From the NCBI GenBank assembly GCA_021822385.1, contig JAKARC010000006.1:1-64000 (forward strand): DNA of 64,000 nt, in the 5' to 3' direction. This DNA comes from Pseudomonadota bacterium. Lineage in GTDB: Bacteria; Pseudomonadota; Gammaproteobacteria; Steroidobacterales; Steroidobacteraceae. This document shows positions 41,515 to 57,071 of this stretch, one piece after another. The notes beneath the pieces were generated by a model that had not been told where the DNA came from, did no database searches, and worked only from the letters and a program-made list of their open reading frames with translations. A program made the translations under genes and the position numbers. Position 1 is the stretch's first letter. The number at the start of each line of letters is the position of its first letter.

Positions 41515-42482
41515 GGCGATGGCGGTGGTGCGGCCGGTGCGGCCCCGAAGGGCAGGGGGGTAGGGGCGCTTGCAGCCGGCTGAGCGGCGGCGGGGATCCG
41601 AAGTGACTGCGCGGCAGACTCCACCTGAGCCAGATTGAGCGTCAGGACGCGCTGTACGCCGTGGCGCAGGATGGTCACCGTCGCCTGGCTCGAGGAGCCG
41701 AGCGTGTCGAAGACCTCCTGGTCCTGTGCGGGGTTGTCGAGCGGTGTGCCGTTGATGGCCATGACGAGATCCCCGGATTTAAGTCCGAGGCGCGCGAACG
41801 CCTGCGGGTCGCTGCCCGGATACACCCGATAGCCACGCAGCCGGCCGTCGGCGAACACTGGCTCGGGACGCAGCAGTTCAGCGAGCACTGCCGGGTGGCG
41901 CGCAACCAGGGCACGCATGTGCGCGGCAAACTGCGGCGCCCGGGTCGCCGACAGCGGCAGCGCTGCGCGCGGCGGCGGTGTGTTGATGGGCGATTGCCGG
42001 GGTAACGACAGCGATTGCAATTGTCCATTGCGCCGCAGCAGGACTTTTTCGGGCAGCACCGCATCGAGCTCGGCTCCGCCCGGTACGCTGTCGCCGACCG
42101 CGTAGACCTTGGCCGTCTGGGCGTTCGGACCGAGAATGGCCAGGCCGCCAAAGGGGTCGGGCACGGCCATGACGCCGGTGAGGACCAGCGGCAGGGATGT
42201 CTGCGGAGCGTCCGCGCCGAGGGGACCTGTGCCCGGGGCGGCTCGACCGAACAGGTGACTTGAGACGATTTGCGCCACGTCCGGCGCTTGGGCATGCGGG
42301 TGCCAGACCGCCGGCGCCGGCGGCGGCGGCCCGCCGCTCGCAAAGCCGGTTACAAGCAGCGCCAATTGCCCGGCGACCGCCAGCGCGAGGAGCGCGGTGG
42401 TCCAGCCGGGACCGCGCTGCGCGAGCAGCGTGCGCCAGTGGTCACTTGCCCGAAATCCCTCGAGCCAGGACGCGGTGTTCAT
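41511..42482 (-). CDS. gspC: Type II secretion system protein GspC
   Basis: N-terminal TM, HR-domain LVLTGVMAVPDPFGGLAILG, C-terminal GYRVYPGSDPQAFARLGLKSGDLVMAINGTPLDNPAQ. Confidence 0.92.
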   Translation of the reverse strand: MNTASWLEGFRASDHWRTLLAQRGPGWTTALLALAVAGQLALLVTGFASGGPPPPAPAVWHPHAQAPDVAQIVSSHLFGRAAPGTGPLGADAPQTSLPLVLTGVMAVPDPFGGLAILGPNAQTAKVYAVGDSVPGGAELDAVLPEKVLLRRNGQLQSLSLPRQSPINTPPPRAALPLSATRAPQFAAHMRALVARHPAVLAELLRPEPVFADGRLRGYRVYPGSDPQAFARLGLKSGDLVMAINGTPLDNPAQDQEVFDTLGSSSQATVTILRHGVQRVLTLNLAQVESAAQSLRIPAAAQPAASAPTPLPFGAAPAAPPPSP

Positions 42483-42672
42483 TCGGTGTGTCGATCGGGT
42501 CCGAGACGGTTAGACCAGCCAGAGGTTCATGGCGTTCAGCATCGTTCAATGGATGATACGAGTCCGTCGGCCGCGCTCACAAGCGCTTGTTTCTCAAATA
42601 TCAGCGGCGGTCCGCAGGGCGCAGGCGCTTGCCGCACTTGTGTTGCGCGCAGCCGCCCCCTATAAAGACTGC

Positions 42673-42993
42673 ATGTCCGACCCCCATCCTACCCGACCCG
42701 AAACCGGGGCGATCGTCGAGGAGGCGCGGCCCGAGGTCAAGCCCCCGCCGCTGTTCCGGGTCGTGCTGCTGAACGACGATTACACACCCATGGAATTCGT
42801 CGTCGACGTGCTGGAGAAATTCTTCGCACTCGACCGTTCCACCGCGACGCGTATCATGCTGGAAGTGCACACGCAGGGTAAGGGTGTGTGCGGGATTTTC
42901 ACCTTCCAAATTGCCGAGACGAAGGTTGCGCAGGTGACCACCTATGCCCGCGACAACCAACATCCCCTGATGTGCACGATGGAAGAGGCTTAG
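42673..42993 (+). CDS. clpS: ATP-dependent Clp protease adaptor ClpS
   Basis: [61 protein letters not shown]. Confidence 0.97.
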   Translation: MSDPHPTRPETGAIVEEARPEVKPPPLFRVVLLNDDYTPMEFVVDVLEKFFALDRSTATRIMLEVHTQGKGVCGIFTFQIAETKVAQVTTYARDNQHPLMCTMEEA

Positions 42994-43014
42994 GCGGTAA
43001 GAGGCTCGAGTAAA

Positions 43015-45279
43015 GTGCTGTCCAACGAGCTTGAATATTGTTTGAACGATGCATTCCATCAGGCACGCGAGGCTCGCCACGAGTACCTGACGGTCGAGCA
43101 TCTGTTGCTGGCCATCCTCGATACGCCGCGGGTGCGCGAGGTGCTGCGCGCCTGTGGCGCGGACTTGGCGCGGCTGCGTCAGGAGCTGAAAGAGCACATC
43201 GAGCAGTCCACGCCACGGGTGAGCGAGGGCCTGGAGCGCGAGGTGCAGCCGACGCTCGGCTTCCAGCGCGTGCTACAGCGCGCGGTCTATCACGTGCAAT
43301 CGAGCAGCCGCAAGGAAGTCGGTGTCGCGGATGTGCTGGTCGCGATCTTCAGCGAGAAGCAGAGTCACGCGGTGTTTCTGCTCAATCGCCGGCACGTCAC
43401 ACGCCTGGACGTGGTGAATTACATCGCGCACGGACTGTCGAAGCTCGCCGAAGAGAAATCGGCCGACGAGCCGTCGGCGGCCGAGGAGCGCGAGGCCGAC
43501 GGGAGCAGCGCGCTTGAGAAATACACCACCAATTTGAACCGGATGGCGCAGGAGGGACGCATCGATCCGCTGATCGGGCGGGCGCTCGAGGTCGAGCGCA
43601 CGATCGAGATCCTGTGCCGGCGCCGCAAGAACAATCCGCTCTACGTGGGCGAGGCAGGAGTTGGCAAGACCGCCATCGCCGAGGGTCTGGCGCGGTTGAT
43701 CGTCGAGGAAAAAGTGCCCGAAGTGCTCGCGGAGTGCACGCTTTACGCGCTCGACATGGGTGCGCTCATCGCCGGTACCAAATATCGCGGGGATTTCGAG
43801 AAGCGCCTGAAAGGGGTGATCGGTGAGCTAAAGAAGCTCCCGGGGGCGATCCTGTTCATCGACGAGATTCACACGGTGATCGGCGCTGGTGCGGCCTCGG
43901 GGGGCGTCATGGACGCCTCCAATCTGATCAAGCCGGTGCTCACCAATGGCGAACTGCGCTGCATTGGCTCGACCACTTATCAGGAATATCGCGGCATCTT
44001 CGAGAAGGATCACGCGCTGGCGCGCCGATTCCAGAAGATCGATGTCACCGAGCCCTCGGTCCAGGAAACCGTGGAAATCCTGCTCGGCCTGAAGGGTCGG
44101 TTCGAGGCGCATCATGGCATCCCCTACACCACCGCGGCGCTGCAGGCGGCCGCCGAGCTTGCGGCACGGCACATCAACGAGCGCCACCTGCCGGACAAAG
44201 CCATCGATGTCGTCGATGAGGCCGGTGCGCGCCAGCGCTTGAAGCCCGCGCCGGAGCGTCCGGCGGCCATCGAGGTGAGCCATATCGAGGATGTGGTGGC
44301 GCGCATGGCGCGCATCCCGCCGAAGAGCGTGTCATCGTCCGATCGGGAGGCGCTGCGCAGCCTCGAGCGCAACCTGAAGCTGGTGATCTTTGGTCAGGAC
44401 CGTGCCGTCGAGGCGCTGGCCGCGGCCATCAAGATGGCGCGCTCCGGGCTGGGCGATCAGCGCAAACCGGTTGGCAGCTTCCTGTTCGCCGGTCCGACCG
44501 GCGTTGGCAAGACGGAGGTGACCCGGCAGCTCGCCCTCATCCTCGGGGTGCAGTTCTTGCGCTTCGACATGTCTGAATACATGGAGCGGCACACCGTCTC
44601 ACGCCTGGTGGGCGCACCGCCCGGTTACGTCGGCTTCGATCAGGGCGGGCTGCTCACCGAGGCGGTGACCCAGCATCCGCACTGCGTGCTGCTGTTCGAT
44701 GAGATCGAGAAGGCCCATCCCGACGTGTTCAATCTGTTGCTGCAGGTGATGGATCACGGCACGCTGACGGATAACAACGGCCGCAAGGCCGATTTCCGCC
44801 ATGTCATCATCGTCATGACCACGAACGCCGGTGCGCAGGAGATGGCCCGTCCCTCCATCGGCTTCACGACCCAGGACCATGCCAGCGACGGCATGGAGGC
44901 GATCCGGCGGCTGTTCACGCCCGAGTTCAGAAATCGCCTGGATGCCATCATTCCATTTGCGCCGCTCGATCGGCCCACCATCGAGCGCGTGGTGGACAAG
45001 CTGATCCTCGAGGTGGAGATGCAACTCGAGCAAAAGGGCGTGCAGATCTCTCTCGACGAGGCCGCGCGGCGCTGGATTGCCGAGAAGGGCTGGGATCCGA
45101 AGATGGGCGCGCGGCCGATGGCCCGTACGCTGCAGGAGTACATCAAACGCCCGCTGGCCGAGGAACTCCTGTTCGGGCGTCTGGTCGGCGGCGGGCAGGT
45201 GCGTGTATCGGTGGCTTCGGACAGCTCGCATCTGGAGCTGACGTGCACGAGCGCAGCGCAGCCGGAGGTGGCTGTTTAG
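43015..45279 (+). CDS. clpA: ATP-dependent Clp protease ATP-binding subunit ClpA
   Basis: 754 aa; Clp-N domain [35 protein letters not shown]; two AAA+ modules. Confidence 0.97.
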   Translation: MLSNELEYCLNDAFHQAREARHEYLTVEHLLLAILDTPRVREVLRACGADLARLRQELKEHIEQSTPRVSEGLEREVQPTLGFQRVLQRAVYHVQSSSRKEVGVADVLVAIFSEKQSHAVFLLNRRHVTRLDVVNYIAHGLSKLAEEKSADEPSAAEEREADGSSALEKYTTNLNRMAQEGRIDPLIGRALEVERTIEILCRRRKNNPLYVGEAGVGKTAIAEGLARLIVEEKVPEVLAECTLYALDMGALIAGTKYRGDFEKRLKGVIGELKKLPGAILFIDEIHTVIGAGAASGGVMDASNLIKPVLTNGELRCIGSTTYQEYRGIFEKDHALARRFQKIDVTEPSVQETVEILLGLKGRFEAHHGIPYTTAALQAAAELAARHINERHLPDKAIDVVDEAGARQRLKPAPERPAAIEVSHIEDVVARMARIPPKSVSSSDREALRSLERNLKLVIFGQDRAVEALAAAIKMARSGLGDQRKPVGSFLFAGPTGVGKTEVTRQLALILGVQFLRFDMSEYMERHTVSRLVGAPPGYVGFDQGGLLTEAVTQHPHCVLLFDEIEKAHPDVFNLLLQVMDHGTLTDNNGRKADFRHVIIVMTTNAGAQEMARPSIGFTTQDHASDGMEAIRRLFTPEFRNRLDAIIPFAPLDRPTIERVVDKLILEVEMQLEQKGVQISLDEAARRWIAEKGWDPKMGARPMARTLQEYIKRPLAEELLFGRLVGGGQVRVSVASDSSHLELTCTSAAQPEVAV

Positions 45280-45494
45280 CGCCCGCGATAGATGATGCGT
45301 CCCTTGGTGAGATCGTACGGGGTCAGTTCTACCGTAACCTGATCGCCGGTGAGGATGCGGATGTAGTTCTTGCGCATCTTGCCGGAGATATGGGCGGTCA
45401 CGATGTGCCCGTTCTTGAGCTTCACGCGGAAGGTGGTGTTGGGTAGGGTTTCTACCACTTCACCCTCCATCTGGATGGCGTCTTCTTTGGACAT
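45276..45494 (-). CDS. infA: Translation initiation factor IF-1
   Basis: [72 protein letters not shown]. Confidence 0.98.
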   Translation of the reverse strand: MSKEDAIQMEGEVVETLPNTTFRVKLKNGHIVTAHISGKMRKNYIRILTGDQVTVELTPYDLTKGRIIYRGR

Positions 45495-45594
45495 ATGACC
45501 CTTTGCATTGCGGGGGCGCGAATTGCAGCACAAAAGGCCGCGTCGACGCAATTTGAAACGCGCAGTCGCTCGGGGTGGGTCGGACGCCTGGACC

Positions 45595-46299
45595 TCACCG
45601 GACCGGGTTGGCTGCGGCGAGCGGTAGCGGCAGGGGCGCGATCCAGCGCTCGAGCAGGCGCTGGAACTCGGCGCGGCTGATCGAACGGGCACCCAGGCTC
45701 GCCAGGTGCGCCGAGGGCATTTGGCAGTCGATGAGCGCAATGTCGTTGCCGGCGCACAGCGCAACCAGGTGTGCGAGGGCCACTTTCGAGGCATCGCGCT
45801 GCCGGCTGAACATCGATTCCCCGAAGAAGACTCCACCGAGCCGCACGCCGTACAGCCCGCCGGCAAGGACCCCGGCGCGCATCACTTCCAGACTGTGGGC
45901 AAAGCCGAGGTGATGCAGCCGTACGTAGGCAGCGCGCATCTCGGGGGTGATCCAGGTGCCGGGGCTGCGGGCCCGGGGTGCTGCGCACGCTTCGATCACC
46001 GCCTCGAACTGCTGGTCGATATCCACATGGTAGCCTTTGTTCCGTAAGGTTTTGGCAAGACTGCGGTGACAGCGGAACTCCGCCGGAAACAGGACCGTGC
46101 GCGGATCCGGTGCCCACCACAACACCGGCTGGCCGGGGGCGTACCAGGGGAAGATGCCGCGCCGGTAGGCGGCCAGCAGCCGCCGGATCGACAGATCGGC
46201 GCCCGCGGCGAGCAGTCCGGAGGGCTCGGCCAGCGCATCCTCGAGCGGCGGAAACCACTCGGGCGCATCGTGCGCGGACAGCCAGGTAATGCGCCTCAT
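45595..46299 (-). CDS. aat: Leucyl/phenylalanyl-tRNA-protein transferase
   Basis: [75 protein letters not shown]. Confidence 0.96.
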   Translation of the reverse strand: MRRITWLSAHDAPEWFPPLEDALAEPSGLLAAGADLSIRRLLAAYRRGIFPWYAPGQPVLWWAPDPRTVLFPAEFRCHRSLAKTLRNKGYHVDIDQQFEAVIEACAAPRARSPGTWITPEMRAAYVRLHHLGFAHSLEVMRAGVLAGGLYGVRLGGVFFGESMFSRQRDASKVALAHLVALCAGNDIALIDCQMPSAHLASLGARSISRAEFQRLLERWIAPLPLPLAAANPVR

Positions 46300-47435
46300 G
46301 AGGGCGCCTTGCGGAAGGGGACGTGCCGGCCGACCTCACCGGCATAGGCGTCCACCCAGTCGGCTTCGTGCGCGAGGAACTCGGCGATGGCGGCGCGAAA
46401 GTCGGTATCGAGGATGTGATGGGCCGACCAGGTGAGGGTGGGCTCGAAGCCGCGGCTGATCTTGTGCTCCCCCTGCGTGCCGGGTTCGAAATGGCCGATG
46501 CCGCGCTCGATGCAGAACTCGATTCCCTGGTGATAGCAGGTCTCGAAGTGCAGGCTGTGGTAGGGGCCCTCGGCACCCCAGTAACGGCCCCAGAGTGTCT
46601 CGGTGGACCAGAAGAATACGGCCGCGGCCACCGGCTGTCCGTGCTGCACGGCGACCTTCACCATCAGGGCGTCCCCGAGCGTGCGCGCAATCTCGGCGAA
46701 GCACTCGGCGCTGAGGTACGGCTCGTGCCCGTGCCGTAGAAACGTCGCACGGTGAAAGGCGTGCACGCGATGGAGCAGCGGGCGATCGATCTCGGAGCCG
46801 AGATAGGTGCGGAACTCGATCCCCGCCTCGGCGACGCGCCGGCGTTCGCGATGCGCTTTCTTGCGCTTCTCGGCCGTGAAGGTGCCGAGATAGTCCTCGA
46901 AGCTGCGATAGCCGCGGTTCGTCCAGTGAAACTGGCAATCACGCCGCAGCAGCCAGCCGGCGGCCGCGCAGGCCGCCCGATCCTGTGCCGTGAGGAACAG
47001 TGCGTGCGCGGATGAGCAGCCGCGCTCGCGCGCGAGGTCCGCAAGCGCCGCCAGCAGCCGCGCGGCGAGCGTCGGCCGGTCGAGATCCGCGCGCACCAGC
47101 AGTCGCGGCCCGCTGGCCGGCGTGAACGGTATCGCCAGGGTGAGCTTCGGATAGTAGTTCTGTCCGTGGCGGGCGTAGGCCTCGGCCCAGGCGAAATCGA
47201 AGACGAATTCACCGAAGGAGTTCGTCTTGAGGTACACCGCCGCAGCGGCAGCCAGACCGTTGGCATCGTGCAGCGTGATCGGGCACGGCAGCCAGCCGCG
47301 CGCCTGCCCGAGGCAGCCGGTGTGCTCGAGCGCGGCCAGAAACTCATGACGCAGGAACGGCTGCGCGGCACCGGCGAGCGTGTTCCACTGCTGCCGATTG
47401 ATCTGATCGATGCTCGAGTGGACGGCGAGCCGCAT
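46296..47435 (-). CDS. COG3146-type GNAT/FemAB-like acyltransferase
   Basis: PFLRHEFLAALEHTGCLGQARGWLPCPITL, FHWTNRGYRSFEDYLGTFTAEKRKKAHRERR, FEPGTQGEHKISRGFEPTLTWSAHHI. Confidence 0.85.
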   Translation of the reverse strand: MRLAVHSSIDQINRQQWNTLAGAAQPFLRHEFLAALEHTGCLGQARGWLPCPITLHDANGLAAAAAVYLKTNSFGEFVFDFAWAEAYARHGQNYYPKLTLAIPFTPASGPRLLVRADLDRPTLAARLLAALADLARERGCSSAHALFLTAQDRAACAAAGWLLRRDCQFHWTNRGYRSFEDYLGTFTAEKRKKAHRERRRVAEAGIEFRTYLGSEIDRPLLHRVHAFHRATFLRHGHEPYLSAECFAEIARTLGDALMVKVAVQHGQPVAAAVFFWSTETLWGRYWGAEGPYHSLHFETCYHQGIEFCIERGIGHFEPGTQGEHKISRGFEPTLTWSAHHILDTDFRAAIAEFLAHEADWVDAYAGEVGRHVPFRKAPS

Positions 47436-47444
47436 GTCACTGCG

Positions 47445-48494
<1,050 letters not shown>

Positions 48495-48525
48495 CTAGAA
48501 TCAGTTTATTGCTTTTTGCTCGATT

Positions 48526-50856
48526 GTGGAGCCGTACCCATTGGCCGATCCGCAGGCGCTCGCGCGTCCATCGTCCCGTCTCACCGCTGCGCTGTCCGGC
48601 GTTTTGCGCGAGAGTGCGGTCATCGCAGTCGCCGCCGCGGCGCTCGTGGTGTTCATCGCGCTCGCCACGTACAGTCCCGCGGATCCGGGTTTCTTCTACC
48701 GTGGCAGCACCGCGGCGGTCCACAATCGCATCGGTCCGGTGGGCGCGTGGCTCGCCGATGCGCTCTTCGGCCTGTTCGGGCGCAGCGCCTATTGGCTGCC
48801 GATTCTGCTCGGCTTTGGCGCCTGGCGGATTCAACGTGGCGCCCACGAGGCGCCGAGTGGGCGCAGCACGCGGCTGGTACGGGCCGCCGGCTGGGCTCTG
48901 CTAGTGCTGTCCACCGCGGCGCTTGCGGCCCTGAACTTCGGTCCCGGTACGCTGCACGAGGGCGCCGGCGGGTTGCTCGGGGAGTTCGCCGGCGCCGGCC
49001 TGCGCGCCGGGCTCGGTTATCTCGGCGCGACGCTGGTCATGCTGGTGGCGTGGATGGCGGGGTTGTCGCTCGGCTTTGGCGTGTCCTGGTTCAGCCTGAT
49101 GGACCGTCTGGGGACGGGAACGTGGGCGCTGGTTGGCTGGGCGCGCACACGCCGGGCTGAAGCCGAAGATCGGGCGCTCGGGCGTGAGCGCCGTCAGGCC
49201 CGCAAGGAGGCGGTCGCCGATGAGACGCGCAGGACCGCCACGCGGGTCCCGCCGCGCATCACGGTGCCGGCGGCGCGGGTCGAGCCGAGCGAGCGCATCG
49301 AGAAGGAGCGTCAGGCGGGACTGTTCGAGCGTGCCGAGGCCGATGAGCTGCCGCCGCTGGCATTGCTCGACGATCCGCCGGCGCGTGAGCCGCTGTACTC
49401 GAGCGAGGCGCTCGAGCGTCTCTCGCGCCTCGTCGAGATGAAGCTGCGCGACTTCGGGATCGAGGTGGAGGTGGTCGCGGTGCAGCCGGGCCCCGTGGTG
49501 ACGTGTTTCGAACTCAGGCCCGCCCCGGGGATCAAGGCGAGTCAGATCACCGGTCTGGCGAAGGATCTGGCGCGCTCGCTGTCGGTGATGAGCGTGCGGG
49601 TGGTCGAGGTGATCCCCGGCAAGAACGTGATGGGACTCGAGATCGCCAACGAGAAGTACGAGACGGTGACCTTGGGGGAAATCATCCGCTCCAAGGCCTA
49701 CGACGAGATGCACTCGCCGCTTGCACTCGTTCTCGGCAAGGATATCGGCGGGGCGCCCGTGGTGGCCGACCTCGCGCGCATGCCCCATCTGTTGATTGCC
49801 GGCACGACCGGTTCCGGCAAGTCCGTGGGCATCAACGCCATGGTGCTCTCGCTGCTTTACAAGTCGACCGCGGAGCATGTCCGCCTGATCATGATCGACC
49901 CGAAGATGCTCGAGCTGTCGGTGTACGAGGGCATCCCGCATCTGCTTTCCCCGGTGGTCACCGACATGAAGCAGGCGGCGAACGCGCTGCGCTGGTGCGT
50001 GGCGGAGATGGAGCGACGCTACCAGCTGATGGCCGCGCTCGGCGTGCGTAATCTCGCCGGCTTCAACCGCCGGGTGAAGGAATCCCTTGCCGCGGGCAAG
50101 CCCATCCTTGACCCGGTGCAGCTTGCCCGCGCCGCCAATGATCCGACCATCGACCAGAGCCAGATCCCGCATCTGGCGACGCTGCCCTACGTGGTCGTGG
50201 TGATCGATGAACTCGCCGATCTGATGATGATCGTCGGCAAGAAGGTCGAGGAGCTCATCACGCGACTGGCGCAGAAGGCGCGCGCCTCGGGTATTCATTT
50301 GCTGCTCGCGACGCAGCGGCCTTCGGTGGACGTGATCACCGGGCTGATCAAGGCGAACATTCCGTGCCGCATAGCCTTCCAGGTCTCGGCCAAGGTCGAC
50401 TCACGCACCATTCTCGATCAGATGGGTGCAGAGACGTTGCTCGGGCACGGGGACATGCTGTATCTGCCGCCGGGCACCTCGATACCGACGCGCGTGCACG
50501 GTGCGTTCGTCTCCGACCAGGAGGTGCATCGGGTCGTGCAGGCCCTGAAGAAGGCCGCACCGCCGAACTACATCGAGGAGGTGCTGAGCGGCCCGCGCAC
50601 ACCAATTCCGGGTCTGCCGGGTGAGGAGGGCGAGGCGGCGGTGGCCGATCCGGAGGAGGATGCGCTCTATGACGAGGCGGTGCGGATCGTCACCACCGAG
50701 CGTAAGCCGTCCATCTCGTACGTGCAGCGGCGGTTGAAAATCGGCTATAACCGCGCTGCGCGACTGCTTGAGGCGATGGAAGCCGCAGGGCTCGTCGGTC
50801 CGTTGCAGTCAAATGGCGCGCGCGAAGTGTTGGTGCCGGCCCGACCGGAGGATTGA
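48526..50856 (+). CDS. ftsK: DNA translocase FtsK
   Basis: Four-TM N-terminus, [25 protein letters not shown], motor domain and C-terminal gamma winged helix [43 protein letters not shown]. Confidence 0.96.
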   Translation: MEPYPLADPQALARPSSRLTAALSGVLRESAVIAVAAAALVVFIALATYSPADPGFFYRGSTAAVHNRIGPVGAWLADALFGLFGRSAYWLPILLGFGAWRIQRGAHEAPSGRSTRLVRAAGWALLVLSTAALAALNFGPGTLHEGAGGLLGEFAGAGLRAGLGYLGATLVMLVAWMAGLSLGFGVSWFSLMDRLGTGTWALVGWARTRRAEAEDRALGRERRQARKEAVADETRRTATRVPPRITVPAARVEPSERIEKERQAGLFERAEADELPPLALLDDPPAREPLYSSEALERLSRLVEMKLRDFGIEVEVVAVQPGPVVTCFELRPAPGIKASQITGLAKDLARSLSVMSVRVVEVIPGKNVMGLEIANEKYETVTLGEIIRSKAYDEMHSPLALVLGKDIGGAPVVADLARMPHLLIAGTTGSGKSVGINAMVLSLLYKSTAEHVRLIMIDPKMLELSVYEGIPHLLSPVVTDMKQAANALRWCVAEMERRYQLMAALGVRNLAGFNRRVKESLAAGKPILDPVQLARAANDPTIDQSQIPHLATLPYVVVVIDELADLMMIVGKKVEELITRLAQKARASGIHLLLATQRPSVDVITGLIKANIPCRIAFQVSAKVDSRTILDQMGAETLLGHGDMLYLPPGTSIPTRVHGAFVSDQEVHRVVQALKKAAPPNYIEEVLSGPRTPIPGLPGEEGEAAVADPEEDALYDEAVRIVTTERKPSISYVQRRLKIGYNRAARLLEAMEAAGLVGPLQSNGAREVLVPARPED

Positions 50857-50862
50857 AATCTG

Positions 50863-51533
50863 ATGCGGCAAGTTTACTCGTCCTGGATCCTCGCCGCCGC
50901 GGCGGTGCTGGTGTTCTTTGCGCCGAGTTCGACGGCGATCGCGGCGGTGCGAACGACGCGTGTTCCGACGCCGCTTGATCGGTTTCTGGCTCATCTGCAT
51001 ACGCTGCGCGTGAGCTTCGAGCAGACGCTGGTCGGCGCCCACGGCGCGGTGCTGTCGCACTCGAGCGGTTCGCTGATCGTCGAACGCCCGGGCAAGTTCC
51101 GCTGGAGCATCCATCCGCTGCACTCCCGCGGTGGCGGCCAGCTGATGGTCGCCGACGGACGCAACCTCTGGTTCTACGACCGCACGCTGAAGCAAGTGAC
51201 CGTGCAGCCGCTCACGGCCGCGCTCGCGGCGACTCCGGCGATGCTGCTGTCGGGCACGGTGAGTGTGCAGGCCGCGTTCCACGAGCGGCTCGCCGGCCGG
51301 CGCGAGGGTCTGCGCTGGGTGTACGTGACGCCGCGCCATCGCAGCGGGGCAGACTTCCGCAGTGCGCTGTTTGGATTTCAACACGGGACGCTGAAGAAGA
51401 TGATCCTTGAGGATACCTTGGGGCAGCTCGCCACCATCACGTTCACACACATCCGGGTCAACGTCCCGGTGCCGGCTGCGGCATTGCGGTTCACGCCGCC
51501 ACCGGGCGTGGATGTGATCGGTCACCCGCTGCA

Positions 51534-51537
<4 letters not shown>
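50863..51537 (+). CDS. lolA: Outer membrane lipoprotein carrier protein LolA
   Basis: Signal peptide; LRVSFEQTLVGAHGAVLSHSSGSLIVERPGKFRWSIHPLHSRGGGQLMVADGRNLWFYDRTLKQVTVQPL. Confidence 0.93.
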
Positions 51538-54127
<2,590 letters not shown>

Positions 54128-54156
54128 GCCGCCCGCCGATTCCGGGGGAGAAGGCG

Positions 54157-55551
54157 ATGCGCGAGCTCAGCCGATCGCTCAAGCCGCGCCATCTGGAGAT
54201 GATCTCGATTGGCGGGATCATTGGGGCCGGGCTGTTCGTCGGCAGCAGCGCCTCGATCGCCGCGGTCGGGCCGGCTGTCGTCCTGAGTTACCTGATCACC
54301 GGAACACTGGTGCTGCTGGTCATGCGCATGCTCGGGGAGATGTCGCTCGCCACGCCGCACGTGCGCTCATTCACCGAGTTTGCGCGTGCCGGCCTCGGTC
54401 CGTGGGCGGGATTCATCGCCGGCTGGCTGTACTGGTACTTCTGGATCGTCGTGGTGCCGGCCGAAGCGATCGCGGGCGCGAACATCCTGCACGCGTGGAT
54501 GCCGCATGTTCCCGCCGGCGTTCTGGGTTGCGTGTTGATGACGCTGATGACGGGCGTGAATCTGATGTCGGCGCGCTCGTACGGGGAGTTCGAATTCTGG
54601 TTTGCTTCGATCAAGGTCGCGGCCATCATCGTGTTCATTGCCCTTGCCGGCGCGTTTGCCTGCGGCTTGACGTCCGCGCACGGACCGACTTTCGCCAATC
54701 TGTCGGCCTGGGGCGGATTCATGCCGTATGGGGCTGTATCGGTGCTCGCCGGAGCCGTGACGGTGTTCTTTTCCCTCACCGGCGCGGAGATCGTCACGAT
54801 CGCCGCCGCCGAATCGGCCGCGCCGTCGCGAGCCATCGCCCGGCTCGGCAGTTCGATCATCGTGCGCATCCTGCTGTTTTATGTCGGCTCTGTATTCTTC
54901 ATCGTTGCGGTGGTGCCCTGGCGGCGCATCGAGATCGGTCAATCGCCCTTTGCGCTTGCGCTTGCGCGCATGCATTTCCTCTGGGCGGGCCTTGCCATGG
55001 ACGCGATCATCCTCACCGCCGTGCTCTCGTGTCTGAATTCGGCATTCTACGTCTGCTCACGCGTCCTGTTCGTGCTGGCCGAGCGCGGCGATGCACCGCA
55101 GGGGCTGATTCGGCTCAACGCGCGACGCGTGCCCGTGCGCTCGGTGCTGCTGTGCGGCGCCGCCGGGATCGCCGGAATTCTGGCGGCAATCCAGGCGCCG
55201 CAGGGTGTGTTTGCGTTTCTGGTGGATGCCTCGGGGGCGCTCATGGTGATCATCTACGGCATGATCGCGCTGGCGCACCTGCGGCTGCGCCGGGCGCGCG
55301 AGCGCGCCGGTACGCCGCCGCCGCGCGTGCAACTGTGGTTGTTTCCCTGGTCGAGCTATGTCGCGATAGGGGCAATGGCCGCAATCCTGATCGCCATGCA
55401 GTTCGCTCCCGGTCTCGGGCGGGACCTGCACGTGAGCCTGATTTCCGTCGGGGTGGTGACGCTGGCCTATCTGATCGTGCGCTGGCGGCGTGCTCACATC
55501 GGCCCTGGTGGCGTGGGTCTCGTGCCCGACGAATCGGCGCGACACCTTTGA
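54157..55551 (+). CDS. APC-family amino acid permease (GabP-like)
   Basis: LSRSLKPRHLEMISIGGIIGAGLFVGSSASIAAVGPAVVLSYLITG; about 12 TM helices. Confidence 0.9.
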   Translation: MRELSRSLKPRHLEMISIGGIIGAGLFVGSSASIAAVGPAVVLSYLITGTLVLLVMRMLGEMSLATPHVRSFTEFARAGLGPWAGFIAGWLYWYFWIVVVPAEAIAGANILHAWMPHVPAGVLGCVLMTLMTGVNLMSARSYGEFEFWFASIKVAAIIVFIALAGAFACGLTSAHGPTFANLSAWGGFMPYGAVSVLAGAVTVFFSLTGAEIVTIAAAESAAPSRAIARLGSSIIVRILLFYVGSVFFIVAVVPWRRIEIGQSPFALALARMHFLWAGLAMDAIILTAVLSCLNSAFYVCSRVLFVLAERGDAPQGLIRLNARRVPVRSVLLCGAAGIAGILAAIQAPQGVFAFLVDASGALMVIIYGMIALAHLRLRRARERAGTPPPRVQLWLFPWSSYVAIGAMAAILIAMQFAPGLGRDLHVSLISVGVVTLAYLIVRWRRAHIGPGGVGLVPDESARHL

Positions 55552-55733
55552 GCGCGCAGGATGAGTGCGCCGAGTCCGGTGACGACGGTGTGTGCAGCCT
55601 CTCCTCGCCATGGGCGATGAGATCTTCGCGCCAATGTCACCGGGGCGGAGGTCGCAGTCGGGCGGGCAGGGCGAGATCTGCACCGCCGGCAACGGCGCTG
55701 CAATCGGAATTTGCTACCATTTCAGCGCCCGGC

Positions 55734-55824
<91 letters not shown>

Positions 55825-56107
55825 TGACGTGCACGGTTGTCGCGATTCCAAGCAGATTGGCATGGCAATGCGCACCGGGCGGAGGAGCTGTGGTCAGTGC
55901 CGTCCGTGCTGCAGTCCGGCACGGTGAGGCCACTGGGGGCGTCGCTGAGGCAGTGGGCGCCTGTGGCGCGGTTCAGGCGCGACACCGTACAGCCCGCGCT
56001 GCACAATCGCCGCAGGCCATCGGCGCTGCCGCCGCGTCCATTCGGCATGCCGCTGCCAATCCGTACGCGGCTGCGCGCAGATTTCCGGCGCAGAGCAGAG
56101 GTGCAGC

Positions 56108-56758
56108 ATGCGATTGAACACTGACCTTTCGCGTCGCACCGTCGTGCACGCGGGCCGGCTCGACTGGGTGCGCACGCCGGCGGCCGGCGTCGAGCGACGG
56201 ATGCTGTTTCGAATCGGGCAGGAGCAGGCACGGGCAACCTCCATCGTCCGTTACGCCCCCGCGAGCCGGTTTGCGCGGCATACGCACCCCGGAGGGGAGG
56301 AGTTTCTGGTACTGGAGGGTGTGTTTGAAGATGACGCGGGCGCGTATCCGGCCGGGTCCTATGTGCGCAATCCGCCCGGCAGCGCGCACGCGCCTGCAAG
56401 TACCGGCGGCTGCGTCATCTTCGTCAAGCTCTGGCAATTTCGCCAGGATGACTTGCAGCCGCTGGTGTGGCGAGCCGGCGCGGCACAGGCTACCCCTGCC
56501 GTTCTGTTCGATGATTCCGACGAGCGGGTGTGGATCGGCGAGTGGGCCGCGGGTGCCCCGATAGACCTGCCCAATGCCCGCGGGCTCGAGCTGCTGGTGC
56601 TGAGCGGCGGATTTACGCAGCAGGGCGAGCGGTTCAGCCGCTGGTCGTGGCTGCGCCTGCCGGCCGGCAGCGACCTGAAGGCTTGCGCCGCGGGGAGCGG
56701 GGCTCGCATCTGGCTCAAATCTGCGCCGCTGCTGCACGCGACGGTGTGCGCATTCTGA
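56108..56758 (+). CDS. ChrR-like cupin-domain protein
   Basis: RYAPASRFARHTHPGGEEFLVLEGVFEDDAGAYPAGSYVRNPPGSAHAP. Confidence 0.85.
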   Translation: MRLNTDLSRRTVVHAGRLDWVRTPAAGVERRMLFRIGQEQARATSIVRYAPASRFARHTHPGGEEFLVLEGVFEDDAGAYPAGSYVRNPPGSAHAPASTGGCVIFVKLWQFRQDDLQPLVWRAGAAQATPAVLFDDSDERVWIGEWAAGAPIDLPNARGLELLVLSGGFTQQGERFSRWSWLRLPAGSDLKACAAGSGARIWLKSAPLLHATVCAF

Positions 56759-57071
56759 CACCCGGGCGCCATTGCAACGACCGCGACGGCGGGGCATGGC
56801 CGCAGTCATCGCGAGCGGCGCCCGCCGCGGCGAGCGGCAGCGCCCGCGCCGGCATGAGGCGAACGGGCGAGGAGCCGCGCGGGCGTGGCACAAATGCGTC
56901 CCTAGTGCCGCGCTCGGTACCGCAATCGGGCCGCCGGCGCACGGGCTGGCGGCGGCGGCCGATAAGAACGTTTCACCAAAGCGCCTGCCGAGCAGTAGAC
57001 TGTGCGCGCCGCAGCGGGCCCGGCTGGCATTCCGAGCCTTCGCCTGCGTTATATTTTTGTTATGGGTCAAC

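Noticed and set aside
42540-42672. Separate small ORF upstream of clpS (N-terminal extension 42529-42672)
   Set aside because: ClpS homology starts at the ATG at 42673; upstream in-frame codons are Arg/Ala-rich and lack similarity.
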